Source: an uncultured Methylobacillus sp. (lineage in GTDB: Bacteria > Pseudomonadota > Gammaproteobacteria > Burkholderiales > Methylophilaceae). From it: a DNA stretch of 62,645 nucleotides. The position numbers and the translations under genes are program-made. This document shows positions 9,354 through 18,994 of the stretch, in pieces (position 1 is the first letter of the stretch; each line of letters starts with the position of its first letter). The notes under the pieces were generated by a model that worked only from the letters and a program-made list of their open reading frames with translations, did not search any database and was not told where the DNA came from. The stretch spans positions 1 through 62,645 of the forward strand of contig CAMLDO010000012.1 of the NCBI GenBank assembly GCA_946478865.1, given 5' to 3'.

Positions 9354-10727
9354 ATGGAATTCTCGACCCAACTACTGCACAAATACTGCAAGGCCGGCCC
9401 GCGCTACACTTCGTATCCGACCGCGCCTTATTTCCACGAAAGCTTCGGCCCCGCACAGTGGGAGGAAGAATTGCGCGCGACGCAGGACAAGGGACGCGAC
9501 ATTTCGCTTTACGCTCATATCCCGTTCTGCGACACGCTGTGCTACTACTGCGGCTGCAACATGATCGCGACCAAGGACTACAGCAAGGCCACCGCCTACC
9601 TGGAAGTGCTGTTCCGCGAGATCGACCGCGTTGCCGCCCTGACCAACCCGCAGCGCAAGGTGCGGCAGCTGCATTGGGGCGGCGGTACCCCCACATATTT
9701 GCATCCCGACGACATGCGCCGCCTTTACGATTACCTCGCGAGCAAATTCACGATTGCGCCCGATGCCGAAATTGGCTGCGAGATGGACCCGCGCGAACTC
9801 ACGCATGAGCATCTGCGCGCATTGCGCCAGAGCGGCTTCAATCGCGTCAGCCTGGGTGTGCAGGATCTGGAGGACAAGGTGCAGCATGCGGTGAACCGCG
9901 TGCAGCCGGAAGCGCTGATCCGCGAAGTCTACGGCTGGATCAAGGAAGAGGGCTTCGAGAGCGTCAATTTCGACCTTATGGTCGGCCTGCCGCATCAGAC
10001 CGTGGACAGTTTCTCGCGCACGCTGGACAAGGTGATCGCGATGGAGCCCGACCGCTTCGCGGTATTCAACTATGCCCACGTGCCGTGGATGAAGAAGCAC
10101 CAGAAGCTGATTCAGGAAGAAACCCTGCCGCAACTGGAGCAACGTCTGGCGCTGCAAAAGCTGACGCTGGAAAAACTGACCGAAGCCGGTTACGTCTACA
10201 TCGGCATGGACCATTTCGCGCGGCCAGACGACGAACTGGTCAAGGCACAGCAGGCCAAGACGCTATACCGCAATTTCCAGGGCTACACCACCCACAAGAA
10301 CTGTGACATCCTCGCCTTCGGCGCTTCCGCGATCTCACAGACGGACGATGTCTATGCGCAGAATGTGAAAGTGCTTTCCGAGTACCGCGAGATGGTAGAC
10401 GAAGGGAAGCTGCCGGTGGAGCGTGGCCTGCGCATCTCTCGCGAGGACAAGCTGCGCCGCGAGGCGATCACCCAGGTCATGTGCGATCTGGAACTGGACA
10501 AGGCGGCCTTCGGGCGCGAGTGGGGCATCGATTTCGACGCCCACTTCGCCGATGCGCTGGAAGAGCTCAAGGATATGCAGGCCGACGGCCTGGTGGAACT
10601 GGAGCCGGCGACCATACGCGTCACCAACGCCGGTCGCGTATTCCTGCGCAATATCGCGATGGCCTTCGACGGTTATCTGCGCCAGCCGGCAACCGAAACC
10701 AAGCCGCGCTACTCGCGTACGCTTTGA
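9354..10727 (+). CDS. hemN: Oxygen-independent coproporphyrinogen III dehydrogenase
   Basis: 457 residues from the ATG at 9354 (MEFSTQLLHKY); an ATG 7 codons upstream overlaps the -10 box and is less likely. It is a radical-SAM enzyme that converts coproporphyrinogen III to protoporphyrinogen IX in haem synthesis without oxygen. The 4Fe-4S motif CDTLCYYCGC follows HIPF, GGGTPTYL is the SAM-binding GGxTP motif, and the N-terminal GPRYTSYPTAP is typical of HemN. The C-terminal half is the HemN-specific domain. There is no clear ribosome site before the ATG. Confidence 0.94.
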   Translation: MEFSTQLLHKYCKAGPRYTSYPTAPYFHESFGPAQWEEELRATQDKGRDISLYAHIPFCDTLCYYCGCNMIATKDYSKATAYLEVLFREIDRVAALTNPQRKVRQLHWGGGTPTYLHPDDMRRLYDYLASKFTIAPDAEIGCEMDPRELTHEHLRALRQSGFNRVSLGVQDLEDKVQHAVNRVQPEALIREVYGWIKEEGFESVNFDLMVGLPHQTVDSFSRTLDKVIAMEPDRFAVFNYAHVPWMKKHQKLIQEETLPQLEQRLALQKLTLEKLTEAGYVYIGMDHFARPDDELVKAQQAKTLYRNFQGYTTHKNCDILAFGASAISQTDDVYAQNVKVLSEYREMVDEGKLPVERGLRISREDKLRREAITQVMCDLELDKAAFGREWGIDFDAHFADALEELKDMQADGLVELEPATIRVTNAGRVFLRNIAMAFDGYLRQPATETKPRYSRTL

Positions 10728-10760
10728 TTCAGGGGCGGGCCAGGCGCCCGCGCTCTGTGG

Positions 10761-10955
10761 TTATTCCGTTTCAGCGATCCACGCGGCCTGGATCGCTTCC
10801 AGCACACGCTCGCCGCCGCGGCTGTGGTCGTCGTCGAAATCTTCCAGTTCCACTACGTAGTTATGCAGATCCACGAAGCGAACCTTGCGTGGATCCACGT
10901 CCGGATGCTGGTCGTAGAGCTCTTCCGCGATTTGTTGTACGTCAGTCCATTTCAT
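10761..10955 (-). CDS. iscX: Fe-S cluster assembly protein IscX
   Basis: 64 residues starting at the ATG at 10955 (MKWTDVQQIAEELYDQHPD). The acidic sequence with DPRKVRFVDLHNYVVELEDF is the IscX/YfhJ signature. IscX binds IscS and iron and tunes Fe-S cluster assembly. It normally sits at the end of the isc operon; here it follows an unrelated oxidoreductase by 17 bases with no isc gene nearby. The longer open frame running upstream is only a shadow of that oxidoreductase gene. Confidence 0.93.
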   Translation of the reverse strand: MKWTDVQQIAEELYDQHPDVDPRKVRFVDLHNYVVELEDFDDDHSRGGERVLEAIQAAWIAETE

Positions 10956-10972
10956 TTCATATACCCCGTTGT

Positions 10973-12037
10973 TTATCGTTTGGCTCTTGCATATTGGTCG
11001 GGCCATGGAATATCCACGCCCAGGTATTTGGCGGCATGAAGCGGCCAGTATGGGTCGCGCAGCAGTTCGCGCGCGAGGAAAATCAGGTCGGCATCGCCGT
11101 CTGCCAGGATTTTTTCCGCCTGCTCCGCCTTGGTGATGATGCCCACGGCGCCACTGGCAATGCCTGCTTGCTTGCGCACACCTGAAGCAAAGGGTACCTG
11201 ATAGCCAGGGCCCGCCGGTATTTTCGCATCCGGCACCATGCCCCCGGTAGAACAATCGATGAGATCGATGCCGATTTCCTTGAGCCATTTTGCGAACTGG
11301 ATGGATTGCGCCAGATCCCAGCCGCCCTCGACCCAGTCGGTGGCCGAAATCCGGACAAATACTGGCCATTGGGCCGGCCACAGTTCGCGAATCGCACTAG
11401 CGACGCGTAGCGGCAGGCGGCAGCGGTTTTCCAGGCTGCCGCCGTACTCGTCGTTGCGCCGGTTGGCGATCGGCGACAGGAATTCATTGAGCAGATAACC
11501 GTGCGCACAATGCACTTCTGCGACCTCGAATCCTGCTGCGAGGGCGCGGTTGGCGGCATCGACAAACAGTTCGACGATGCTGTCGATCTCATTCGCGTTG
11601 AGTGCGTGCGGGACTCCGTGTGCCGGGCTGAATGGCACAGCCGAAGGCGCGACAGTTTGCCAGCCGCCGGCGCCTATGGGAATGAACTTCCCGCCGGTCC
11701 ATGGCTGGGTGGTCGAAGCCTTGCGACCGGCATGTGCGATCTGAATGCCAGGCACCGCACCTTGAGCGCGGATGAAGTCGGTGATGCGCTGATAGGCCGG
11801 AATATGTTCCTGCGACCAGATGCCCAGGTCCCACGGCGTGATGCGTCCTTCCGGGCAGACGGCGGTAGCTTCGACCATGACGAGGCCCGCGCCGCCAACG
11901 GCACGGCTGCCGTAATTCACGAGGTGCCAGTCGTTGGGATAGCCGCCGTCGGCCGAGTACTGGCACATCGGCGAGACAACAATGCGATTCTTCAGCTCAA
12001 GCTCGCGCAGCTTGAGCGGGGTAAACAGTTGCGCCAT
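10973..12037 (-). CDS. Old-yellow-enzyme family NAD(P)H:flavin oxidoreductase
   Basis: 354 residues from the ATG at 12037 (MAQLFTPLKLRELELKNRIV). It is an FMN-dependent TIM-barrel ene-reductase of the YqjM-like class. SPMCQYSADGG carries the Cys that tunes the flavin, QIAHAGRKAST supplies substrate-binding residues, and EVHCAHGYLLNEFLSP contains the His-x-x-x pattern. The C-terminal PYWPLHAAKYLG is typical. Physiological substrates of such enzymes (activated alkenes, quinones, nitro compounds) are seldom known. It starts 7 bases after the fumarase gene stop. Confidence 0.9.
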   Translation of the reverse strand: MAQLFTPLKLRELELKNRIVVSPMCQYSADGGYPNDWHLVNYGSRAVGGAGLVMVEATAVCPEGRITPWDLGIWSQEHIPAYQRITDFIRAQGAVPGIQIAHAGRKASTTQPWTGGKFIPIGAGGWQTVAPSAVPFSPAHGVPHALNANEIDSIVELFVDAANRALAAGFEVAEVHCAHGYLLNEFLSPIANRRNDEYGGSLENRCRLPLRVASAIRELWPAQWPVFVRISATDWVEGGWDLAQSIQFAKWLKEIGIDLIDCSTGGMVPDAKIPAGPGYQVPFASGVRKQAGIASGAVGIITKAEQAEKILADGDADLIFLARELLRDPYWPLHAAKYLGVDIPWPDQYARAKR

Positions 12038-12044
12038 GAGTGGC

Positions 12045-13562
12045 TTACTCCGAGAAGACGGGGATGGTGGCGATCTTGCCGCGCCATTCGGCGGGGCCGG
12101 TCTGATGCACGGAGTGTCCCTGCGCATCCACAGCCACCGTGACCGGCATGTCCTGGACTTCGAATTCGTAGATGGCTTCCATGCCGAGATCGGCAAAAGC
12201 GACGACCTTGGCGGATTTGATCGCCTTGGAAACCAGATAGGCCGCACCGCCTACCGCGATGAGGTAGACAGAACGATGGCGGCGGATGGAGGCGATGGTC
12301 GCCTCGCCGCGCTCGGCCTTGCCTATCATGCCGAGCAGGCCGGTCTGGTCCAGCATGAAGTCGGTGTAGCGGTCCATGCGCGTCGCCGTGGTCGGGCCGG
12401 CCGGGCCGACGGCTTCGTCGCGTACCGGGTCGACGGGGCCGACGTAATAGATGAAGCGGTTGGTGAAGTCCACCGGAAGCGGTTCGCCGCGCGCAACCAT
12501 TTCGGACAAGCGACGATGCGCCGCATCGCGCCCGGTGAGGAGCTTGCCCGAGAGCAGCAGCTTTTCGCCGGGCTGCCACTGCGCGATATCCTCCGGCGTG
12601 AGTCCATCAAGGTTCACCCGCCGCATCGGTGCACTGCCGTCGAGCGCAATCTGCGGCCAGTCCTCCAGCCGGGGCGCGGGCAAATGAGCCGGGCCGCTGC
12701 CGTCGAGAGTGAAATGCACATGGCGCGTCGCCGCGCAATTGGGAATCATTGCGACCGGCAGCGAGGTGGCGTGGGTCGGATAGTCCAGGACCTTGACGTC
12801 GAGCACGGTGGTCAGGCCGCCCAGCCCTTGCGCGCCAATGCCGAGGCGATTCACCTTCTCGTAGAGTTCCAGGCGGAGTTCCTCCGCGCGGTTTTGCGCT
12901 CCGCGCGCTTTTAGTTCCTGAATGTCGATTGGTGCCATGAGGGATTCTTTGGCGAGCAGCGTAGCCTTCTCTGCGGTTCCGCCAATGCCGATGCCAAGCA
13001 CGCCGGGCGGGCACCAGCCGGCGCCCATCTTGGGTACCGTGTTCAGCACCCACTGCACGATGTCGTCCGAAGGTTCCAGCATTGCCAGTTGTGCCTTGTT
13101 CTCCGAGCCGCCACCCTTGGCTGCGATGAGGATATCGATCTGGTCGCCGGGTACGAGTTCCACATGCACAACGGCGGGCGCGTTGTCTCGCGTATTCTTT
13201 CGGCTGCCCGCAGGGTCGGTCACGATGGAGGCACGCAGCACGTTATCCGGATGGCGGTAGGCGCGCCGCACGCCTTCGTCCACCATCTCTTGCAGGCTCT
13301 TGTTTGTATCCCAGCCCACCTGCATGCCGACCTTTACGAACACGGTGACGATGCCCGTGTCCTGGCACAGCGGGCGCTGGCCTTCGGCGCACAGGTAGGA
13401 ATTCACCAGGATTTGCGCGATTGCGTCGCGCGCGGCCGGCGAGGGCTCGCGCTCCCATGCATCATGCATGGCATGCAGGAAGTCGGGCGAGTGGTAATAC
13501 GAGATGTATTGCAGGGCGTCGGCGATGCTGTCGACGAAATCCCGTTCGCGGATAAGATTCAT
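12045..13562 (-). CDS. fumA: Class I (4Fe-4S) fumarate hydratase
   Basis: 505 residues from the ATG at 13562 (MNLIRERDFVDSIADALQ). It interconverts fumarate and malate in the TCA cycle. It is the oxygen-sensitive iron-sulphur type: cluster cysteines are in PLCQDTG (Cys66), the middle motif MGAGWCPPGVLGIGIGGT, and NCAATRH. The alpha and beta parts are fused in one chain, and the C-terminal beta part includes YYVGPVDPVRDEAVGPAGPTT. No class II fumC is in the window. Confidence 0.94.
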   Translation of the reverse strand: MNLIRERDFVDSIADALQYISYYHSPDFLHAMHDAWEREPSPAARDAIAQILVNSYLCAEGQRPLCQDTGIVTVFVKVGMQVGWDTNKSLQEMVDEGVRRAYRHPDNVLRASIVTDPAGSRKNTRDNAPAVVHVELVPGDQIDILIAAKGGGSENKAQLAMLEPSDDIVQWVLNTVPKMGAGWCPPGVLGIGIGGTAEKATLLAKESLMAPIDIQELKARGAQNRAEELRLELYEKVNRLGIGAQGLGGLTTVLDVKVLDYPTHATSLPVAMIPNCAATRHVHFTLDGSGPAHLPAPRLEDWPQIALDGSAPMRRVNLDGLTPEDIAQWQPGEKLLLSGKLLTGRDAAHRRLSEMVARGEPLPVDFTNRFIYYVGPVDPVRDEAVGPAGPTTATRMDRYTDFMLDQTGLLGMIGKAERGEATIASIRRHRSVYLIAVGGAAYLVSKAIKSAKVVAFADLGMEAIYEFEVQDMPVTVAVDAQGHSVHQTGPAEWRGKIATIPVFSE

Positions 13563-13711
13563 GCTGGAGGCCGCTGATTCAATTAAAAGATTATAGCGCG
13601 CATGCAGCAAAAAGAGACCGGATAGCGAGTGGGAGGTTACAGAGGAGCAGGTGCGGCAGCAGGGCTTAACATGCTAGAATTGCAACATTTTTTGCACCCG
13701 GAAATCGACTC

Positions 13712-14959
13712 ATGTTCAGCTACTCCCAAACCCTCAACTCGTGTGACCCGGACCTGTGGCAAGCCATCGAAGGCGAGCGTAAGCGTCAGGAGCATCACAT
13801 CGAGCTGATCGCGTCCGAAAACTACACCAGCCCGGCTGTCATGCAGGCGCAGGGTTCGCAACTGACCAACAAGTACGCCGAAGGTTATCCGGGCAAGCGT
13901 TTCTACGGCGGTTGCGAGTACGTGGACCAGGTCGAGCAGATCGCGATCGACCGCGTGAAGAAGCTGTTCGGCGCCGAGTATGCCAACGTGCAGCCGCATT
14001 CCGGCTCGCAGGCCAACCAGGCAGTGTATTTCTCCATCCTCAAGCCGGGCGACACGGTGATGGGCATGAACCTGGGCCACGGCGGCCACCTGACGCACGG
14101 CTCCCCGGCCAACCTGTCCGGCAAGCTGTTCAATATCGTCGCCTATGGCGTGAACGACAAGGAAGAAATCGACTACGACGAGATGGAACGCGTGGCGATC
14201 GAGAAGCAGCCCAAGCTGCTGATCGGCGGTGCCTCTGCGTATGCGTTGCGCTTCGATTGGGCGCGCATGGCCGAGATCGCGAAGAAGGTCGGGGCCTATT
14301 TCATGGTCGACATGGCGCACTATTCCGGCCTCATCGCTGCCGGCGTGTATCCCAACCCGGTGCCGCATGCCGACTTCGTAACTTCCACGACCCACAAGAC
14401 ACTGCGCGGTCCACGCGGCGGCATTATCCTGGCACGCGCTGAACACGAGAAGATGCTGAATTCCAACGTGTTCCCGTCGCTGCAAGGCGGCCCGCTCATG
14501 CACGTGATCGCTGGCAAGGCAGTTGCATTTGCCGAAGCGATGAAGCCCGAATTCAAGACCTATCAGGAGCAGGTGCTGAAGAATGCATCCGCGATGGCGC
14601 AGACGCTGGCCGAGCGCGGCGTGCGCATCATCTCCGGCCGCACCGAATCGCACATGTTCCTGGTCGACCTGCGCCCCAAGGGCCTGACCGGCAAAGCGGC
14701 CGACGCGGCGCTGGGCAAGGCTGACATCACCGTCAACAAGAACGCGATCCCGAACGATCCGGAAAGCCCGTTCGTCACCTCCGGCATCCGCATCGGCTCG
14801 CCGGCGATCACCACTCGCGGCTTCAAGGAAGAAGAAGCCCGCCAGGTGGCGCACTTCATTGCCGACGTGCTGGACGCGCCGGAAGACGAAGCCAAGATCG
14901 CCGCGGTGCGCGAGAAGGTGCATGCGCTGACCGCACGCTTCCCGGTGTACGGAGCGTAA
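13712..14959 (+). CDS. glyA: Serine hydroxymethyltransferase
   Basis: A 415-residue PLP enzyme that converts serine and tetrahydrofolate into glycine and 5,10-methylene-tetrahydrofolate, the main source of one-carbon units. The PLP lysine is Lys229 in [13 protein letters not shown]. Other family marks are [30 protein letters not shown] and HGGHLTHGS. It is followed by nrdR after 4 bases. It works alongside thyA and folA further along the window in the folate cycle. Confidence 0.97.
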   Translation: MFSYSQTLNSCDPDLWQAIEGERKRQEHHIELIASENYTSPAVMQAQGSQLTNKYAEGYPGKRFYGGCEYVDQVEQIAIDRVKKLFGAEYANVQPHSGSQANQAVYFSILKPGDTVMGMNLGHGGHLTHGSPANLSGKLFNIVAYGVNDKEEIDYDEMERVAIEKQPKLLIGGASAYALRFDWARMAEIAKKVGAYFMVDMAHYSGLIAAGVYPNPVPHADFVTSTTHKTLRGPRGGIILARAEHEKMLNSNVFPSLQGGPLMHVIAGKAVAFAEAMKPEFKTYQEQVLKNASAMAQTLAERGVRIISGRTESHMFLVDLRPKGLTGKAADAALGKADITVNKNAIPNDPESPFVTSGIRIGSPAITTRGFKEEEARQVAHFIADVLDAPEDEAKIAAVREKVHALTARFPVYGA

Positions 14960-14963
14960 TGCC

Positions 14964-15452
14964 TTGAAATGCCCGTTCTGCGGTGCCGCCGATACCCAGG
15001 TGATCGATTCCCGCGTCAATGACGAGGGCGATACCATACGACGGCGTCGGCGCTGTGCCTCGTGCGAGAAGCGTTTTACCACCTATGAGACGGCGGAACT
15101 GCACATGCCGCAGGTGGTCAAGCAGAACGGGACGCGTGAGGAGTTTTCGCGCGACAAGCTGCGCCTGTCGTTCACGCGTCCGCTGCATAAGCGGCCGGTG
15201 TCGATGGAGCTGGTAGACCGTGCAGTGGACAACATCATGCAGAAGATCCTTGGCCGCGGCGAACGCGAAATCCAGTCGCGCGAGTTGGGCGAGGCAGTGA
15301 TGCAGGAGTTGCGCCGCCTGGACAAGGTGGCGTATATCCGTTTTGCTTCGATCTACCGCAGCTTCCAGGACGTGGACGACTTCCATGACGTGATCCGCGA
15401 TCTGGACACGACCGTCACCAAACGCCGCAGTACAAAAATCACGGAGGAGTAG
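14964..15452 (+). CDS. nrdR: Transcriptional repressor NrdR
   Basis: 162 residues with the NrdR layout: an N-terminal zinc ribbon ([17 protein letters not shown], then [12 protein letters not shown]) and an ATP-cone domain ([16 protein letters not shown]). It represses ribonucleotide reductase genes when dATP is bound. The start codon is TTG at 14964, with GGAG about 9 bases upstream inside the end of glyA. No other start would give the complete zinc ribbon. It is coupled to glyA, a common betaproteobacterial arrangement. Confidence 0.96.
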   Translation: MKCPFCGAADTQVIDSRVNDEGDTIRRRRRCASCEKRFTTYETAELHMPQVVKQNGTREEFSRDKLRLSFTRPLHKRPVSMELVDRAVDNIMQKILGRGEREIQSRELGEAVMQELRRLDKVAYIRFASIYRSFQDVDDFHDVIRDLDTTVTKRRSTKITEE

Positions 15453-15453
15453 G

Positions 15454-15840
15454 GTGGACCAACAGCCGCAAAAATTGCTCACCGGCCTTGCCATTGGGTT
15501 TGCGGTTATGACCCTGATCATCACCATCGTGTTTTTCAGCTGGTGGGTTTTCAAGGAGCGCGTCATGTTCGACGACCAGCCCTTCGACGCGGTACGCTGG
15601 ATGAACCCCGAGCCGAATCATTCTTGCGAACGCGGCGACATGGTGCTCGACGTCAAGCGCCGGCTGCTCCGGCCCGGCATGACCAAGTCCGACGTGATGA
15701 TGCAACTCGGCCGCCCGACCTGGGAGGATGCCACCCAGATTGAATACGACCTCGGCGTTTGCCTGTGGGTGGTGCATGGCCTGCGCCTCTACTTCGATCC
15801 GAGCGAACGGCTGACTCATACTGCCATCGTCCAGCATTAA
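15454..15840 (+). CDS. Single-pass membrane protein with BamE/OmlA-like tail
   Basis: 128 residues starting at GTG 15454, one base after nrdR, with GGAG upstream. One transmembrane helix is visible at about 10-33 (GFAVMTLIITIVFFSWWVF). The outer part contains VKRRLLRPGMTKSDVMMQLGRPTWED, the SmpA/BamE-like pattern in which a small helical pair positions a loop. No lipobox is present. The function is unknown; it may be an envelope protein cotranscribed between nrdR and ribD. Confidence 0.7.
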   Translation: MDQQPQKLLTGLAIGFAVMTLIITIVFFSWWVFKERVMFDDQPFDAVRWMNPEPNHSCERGDMVLDVKRRLLRPGMTKSDVMMQLGRPTWEDATQIEYDLGVCLWVVHGLRLYFDPSERLTHTAIVQH

Positions 15841-15856
15841 CTCACCTACTTACTGC

Positions 15857-16942
15857 ATGTTTTCCGCTGACGATCACCGCTTCATGACGCAGGCGCTGCG
15901 TCTGGCCGAACGCGGTTTATACACCACCTCCCCCAATCCTCGCGTCGGCTGCGTCATCGTCAAGGACGGCTGCGTCATCGGCGAAGGCTGGCACGAGCGT
16001 GCCGGCGAACCGCACGCGGAGGTTCATGCCCTGCGCCAGGCCGGAGAAGCCGCACGCGGCGCGGATGTATATGTGACGCTGGAGCCATGCAGCCATTACG
16101 GGCGCACTCCGCCTTGCGCCAATGCGCTGATCGAAGCCGGTGTCGCCAATGTTATCGCCGCCATGACGGACCCGAATCCGCTGGTGGCCGGGCAGGGGCT
16201 GCGTCTGCTGCAAGCGCAGGGCATATCCAGCCGCAGCGGCTTGCTGGAAAACGAAGCGCGCGAGCTGAATCGCGGTTTCGTTTCCAGGATGACGCGCCAG
16301 CGCCCTTGGGTCACCGTCAAGGTGGCTGCCAGCCTCGACGGACGCACCGCGCTCTCCAACGGCGTCAGTCAATGGATTACCGGTCCCGCCGCCCGCAGCG
16401 ACGTGCAGCGCTGGCGTGCGCGCTCATGTGCGATCCTGACCGGAATCGGCACCGTGCTGGCGGACAACCCGCAGATGACGGTGCGTGAGTTCGATGTCGG
16501 TCGACAGCCTTTGCGCGTGGTGGTCGACAGCCTTTTGCGCATTCCCCTCGACCGCCAGATTCTGCAAGGCGGCAACACACTGATTGCCTGCCTGGCCGGC
16601 TTGCCCGCAGCCGAACCCTTGCGCGCAATGGGCGTTACCGTGCTGGAACTGCCGGAAGCGAAAGGGCAGGTATGCCTGAGCAGCTTGATGCAGGTTCTGG
16701 CAGCGCGCGGCATCAATGAAATTCTGGTTGAGGCGGGCGGCATACTCAACGGTGCGCTGCTGGAAGCCGGCCTCGCGGATGAGTTGCTGTTTTATTTCGC
16801 CCCCATGCTGCTCGGGAGCGATGCGCGCGGCATGTTTGGAATGGAGGCGCTGACAGAAATGTCGCAGCGGATCGATCTCGAGCTGCTGGCGCTGGATCGG
16901 GTAGGACAGGATATTCGTGTCCGCGCGCGGCCTCGTCGATAG
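15857..16942 (+). CDS. ribD: Bifunctional riboflavin deaminase/reductase RibD
   Basis: 361 residues. The N-terminal cytidine-deaminase-like domain has the zinc motif HAEVHAL and TLEPCSHYGRTPPC. The C-terminal domain (from about residue 145) is the NADPH-dependent reductase with VTVKVAASLDGRTA and EAGGILNGALLEAGLADE. It carries out two consecutive steps of riboflavin synthesis. No FMN riboswitch is visible in the 16-base gap upstream, so it is probably expressed with the nrdR group. Its 3' end overlaps tatD by 26 bases. Confidence 0.95.
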   Translation: MFSADDHRFMTQALRLAERGLYTTSPNPRVGCVIVKDGCVIGEGWHERAGEPHAEVHALRQAGEAARGADVYVTLEPCSHYGRTPPCANALIEAGVANVIAAMTDPNPLVAGQGLRLLQAQGISSRSGLLENEARELNRGFVSRMTRQRPWVTVKVAASLDGRTALSNGVSQWITGPAARSDVQRWRARSCAILTGIGTVLADNPQMTVREFDVGRQPLRVVVDSLLRIPLDRQILQGGNTLIACLAGLPAAEPLRAMGVTVLELPEAKGQVCLSSLMQVLAARGINEILVEAGGILNGALLEAGLADELLFYFAPMLLGSDARGMFGMEALTEMSQRIDLELLALDRVGQDIRVRARPRR

Positions 16943-17696
16943 CCATTGCCATCTCGACGCATCCGAGTTCGACGCGGACCGGGATGCGGTGGTCCAGGCT
17001 GCGCTGGACGGCGGCGTGGAGAAAATCGTCGTCCCCGCGATTGCACGCTGGAATTTCGATACTGTGCTCGCGCTGCCGCAACGCTATCCCTGCTGCGTTC
17101 CCGCGCTCGGGATTCATCCGCTCTTTGTCGGGCAGGCGCAGCCGGACGACATCGAAATTCTGCGCGACAAAGTACGGGAAACCCGCCCGGCTGCGGTAGG
17201 GGAAATCGGCTTGGACTTCTTCGTCGAGCCGTATGACCAGCCCAGGCAGGAATACTATTTTGTCGAACAGCTCAGGATGGCGCGCGAGTTTGGGTTGCCG
17301 GTGTTGATGCATGTGCGCAAGTCGGTGGACCATATCCTCAAGCATCTGCGACGCATCGAAGTGCCCGGCGGCATTGCACACGCCTTCAATGGCAGCAGAC
17401 AGCAGGCAGAGATACTCGCAGCGATGGGCTTCAAGCTCGGCTTCGGCGGCGCGATGACATGGTCGCGTGCGCATCACCTGCGAGAACTGGCCGCGACTCT
17501 GCCTCTGGAAAGCATAGTGCTGGAAACCGATGCGCCCGATATCCCGCCGGAATGGTTGGGGAGGAAAGGGCGCAACAGTCCGGAACATCTGCCGAGAATT
17601 GCAGCGGTACTGGCCGAGCTCCGGGACGTGGAAGTTGCGGAAATCATTGCGAAAACCACCCAAAACATGGCCGAAATACTACCCCATATGGGTTAA
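16917..17696 (+). CDS. TatD family metal-dependent DNase
   Basis: 259 residues from GTG 16917, inside the end of ribD. It is an amidohydrolase-fold TIM barrel with the metal motif DSHCHLD near the start, GEIGLDFF, HVRKS, HAFNGS and ETDAPDIPPEW. TatD-type enzymes are Mg-dependent 3'-5' exonucleases and deoxyribonucleases linked to DNA repair and degradation; this subgroup resembles YjjV. The stop codon abuts the AT-rich DnaA-box gap. Confidence 0.9.
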   Translation: MSARGLVDSHCHLDASEFDADRDAVVQAALDGGVEKIVVPAIARWNFDTVLALPQRYPCCVPALGIHPLFVGQAQPDDIEILRDKVRETRPAAVGEIGLDFFVEPYDQPRQEYYFVEQLRMAREFGLPVLMHVRKSVDHILKHLRRIEVPGGIAHAFNGSRQQAEILAAMGFKLGFGGAMTWSRAHHLRELAATLPLESIVLETDAPDIPPEWLGRKGRNSPEHLPRIAAVLAELRDVEVAEIIAKTTQNMAEILPHMG

Positions 17697-17896
17697 TTAT
17701 TCACACGACCTCATAAAGCACTTTAACAATCGCTCCAAACCCTTGATGTTTATTGGGGTGTGAGTTAACTTATTGAAAATAAATAGTTTTATAAAAAGTT
17801 CATTTTTTGGGCGATTGTAAAAAAGTGTTACAGGCAATTAAGTTACGTTTTTTAGTCACAGCTATTCACAGATTTATCCACAGATTTTGTGGATAG
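17697..17896. promoter_or_regulatory. AT-rich intergenic region with a DnaA-box cluster
   Basis: The 221-base gap before mtnA is far more AT-rich than its surroundings. It holds TTATTCACA (17697-17705), CTATTCACA (17862-17870), a perfect DnaA box TTATCCACA (17874-17882), and CTATCCACA on the reverse strand (17896-17888). A weaker TTAGTCACA is at 17852-17860. A roughly 60-base A/T run (17765-17825) lies between the outer and inner boxes, like an unwinding element. It could be a DnaA-controlled promoter, a DnaA-titration site, or origin-like DNA. Confidence 0.65.
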
Positions 17897-17917
17897 CGGT
17901 AAGAAAGAGACTACAGA

Positions 17918-18994
17918 GTGAAAGTACGCGGTCATCACTATCGCACCCTATGGCCTTCGACGGATTCGATGGCCATCGAAATCATCGACCAGACCCTGTT
18001 GCCGCACGCATTTGAGGTCCGCCGTCTGGCGACTGTGAGCGAAGTGGCACAGGCGATCAAGACCATGCAGGTGCGCGGGGCTCCGCTGATCGGGGCCACC
18101 GCCGCTTATGGGGTGGCGCTGGCGATGCAGGAGTCCGGTGACGACGACCGCTTGCAGCAGGTAGCGCGTATCCTGATCGCGACAAGGCCGACAGCGGTGA
18201 ATCTGCGATGGGCGGTGGAGCGTATGGTGACCCGTTTGCAGGCGATGCCCAAAGCGCAACGGGCGGAGGTGGCGTGGCAGGAAGCGGCCGCGATCTGCGA
18301 CGAGGACGTGGTCGCGAATCAAACACTGGGGCAGCATGGGCTGGAAATGCTGCGCGGATTGCACGAGAAGCATCAGCGCCCGCTCAACATTCTCACGCAT
18401 TGCAATGCGGGCTGGCTCGCGGCGGTGGATTGGGGCACGGCGCTTGCGCCGATCTATGCCGCATTCGATGCCGGTATTCCCTTGCATGTGTGGGTGGACG
18501 AGACCCGTCCGCGCAACCAGGGTGCGAGCCTTACGGCATGGGAGCTGCGGCAGCATGGCGTGCCGCACACGGTGATCGCGGATAACGCGGGCGGACACCT
18601 CATGCAGCACGGGCAGGTCGATGTCGCCATCGTCGGCGCGGATCGGGTAACCGCGACCGGCGATGTCTGCAACAAGATCGGAACCTATCTCAAGGCGCTT
18701 GCGGCTTATGATAATGGCGTGCCGTTCTACGCTGCCGTGCCTTCGCCGACGATAGACTGGGAGATTCGCGATGGGCTGCGCGAAATTCCCATCGAGGAGC
18801 GCAGCGAAGAAGAAGTGGCGTGGATGCAGGGCCGAACCCGCGATGGTCGCCTGGAAAGCGTGAATATCCTGCCGGAAGGCAGCAGGGCGGCGAACCCGGC
18901 TTTCGATGTTACGCCAGCGCGTTTCGTTACCGGCATCATCACCGAGCGCGGCGTATGTGCGCCCGACAAATTGCGGAGCCTGTTCCCCCTATGA
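17918..18994 (+). CDS. mtnA: S-methyl-5-thioribose-1-phosphate isomerase
   Basis: 358 residues from GTG 17918; the first residues [12 protein letters not shown] align with the family start. It isomerises methylthioribose 1-phosphate to methylthioribulose 1-phosphate in salvage of methylthioadenosine from polyamine synthesis. The catalytic Cys is in THCNAGWLA and the Asp in [32 protein letters not shown] is a further signature. The stop overlaps the aldolase start (ATGA), so the two act in sequence. Confidence 0.95.
   Translation: MKVRGHHYRTLWPSTDSMAIEIIDQTLLPHAFEVRRLATVSEVAQAIKTMQVRGAPLIGATAAYGVALAMQESGDDDRLQQVARILIATRPTAVNLRWAVERMVTRLQAMPKAQRAEVAWQEAAAICDEDVVANQTLGQHGLEMLRGLHEKHQRPLNILTHCNAGWLAAVDWGTALAPIYAAFDAGIPLHVWVDETRPRNQGASLTAWELRQHGVPHTVIADNAGGHLMQHGQVDVAIVGADRVTATGDVCNKIGTYLKALAAYDNGVPFYAAVPSPTIDWEIRDGLREIPIEERSEEEVAWMQGRTRDGRLESVNILPEGSRAANPAFDVTPARFVTGIITERGVCAPDKLRSLFPL

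Noticed and set aside
10956..11381. Long upstream extension of the iscX frame
   Set aside because: It lies inside the oxidoreductase gene in another frame and has no protein-like character.
13637..15082. Long antisense open frame across glyA
   Set aside because: A GC-rich shadow of glyA; no motif, and it is incompatible with the strong glyA signal.
17697..17917. Calling this region the chromosomal origin
   Set aside because: The DnaA boxes are convincing, but no dnaA, dnaN, rpmH or gyrB is nearby and GC skew cannot be judged from this window.
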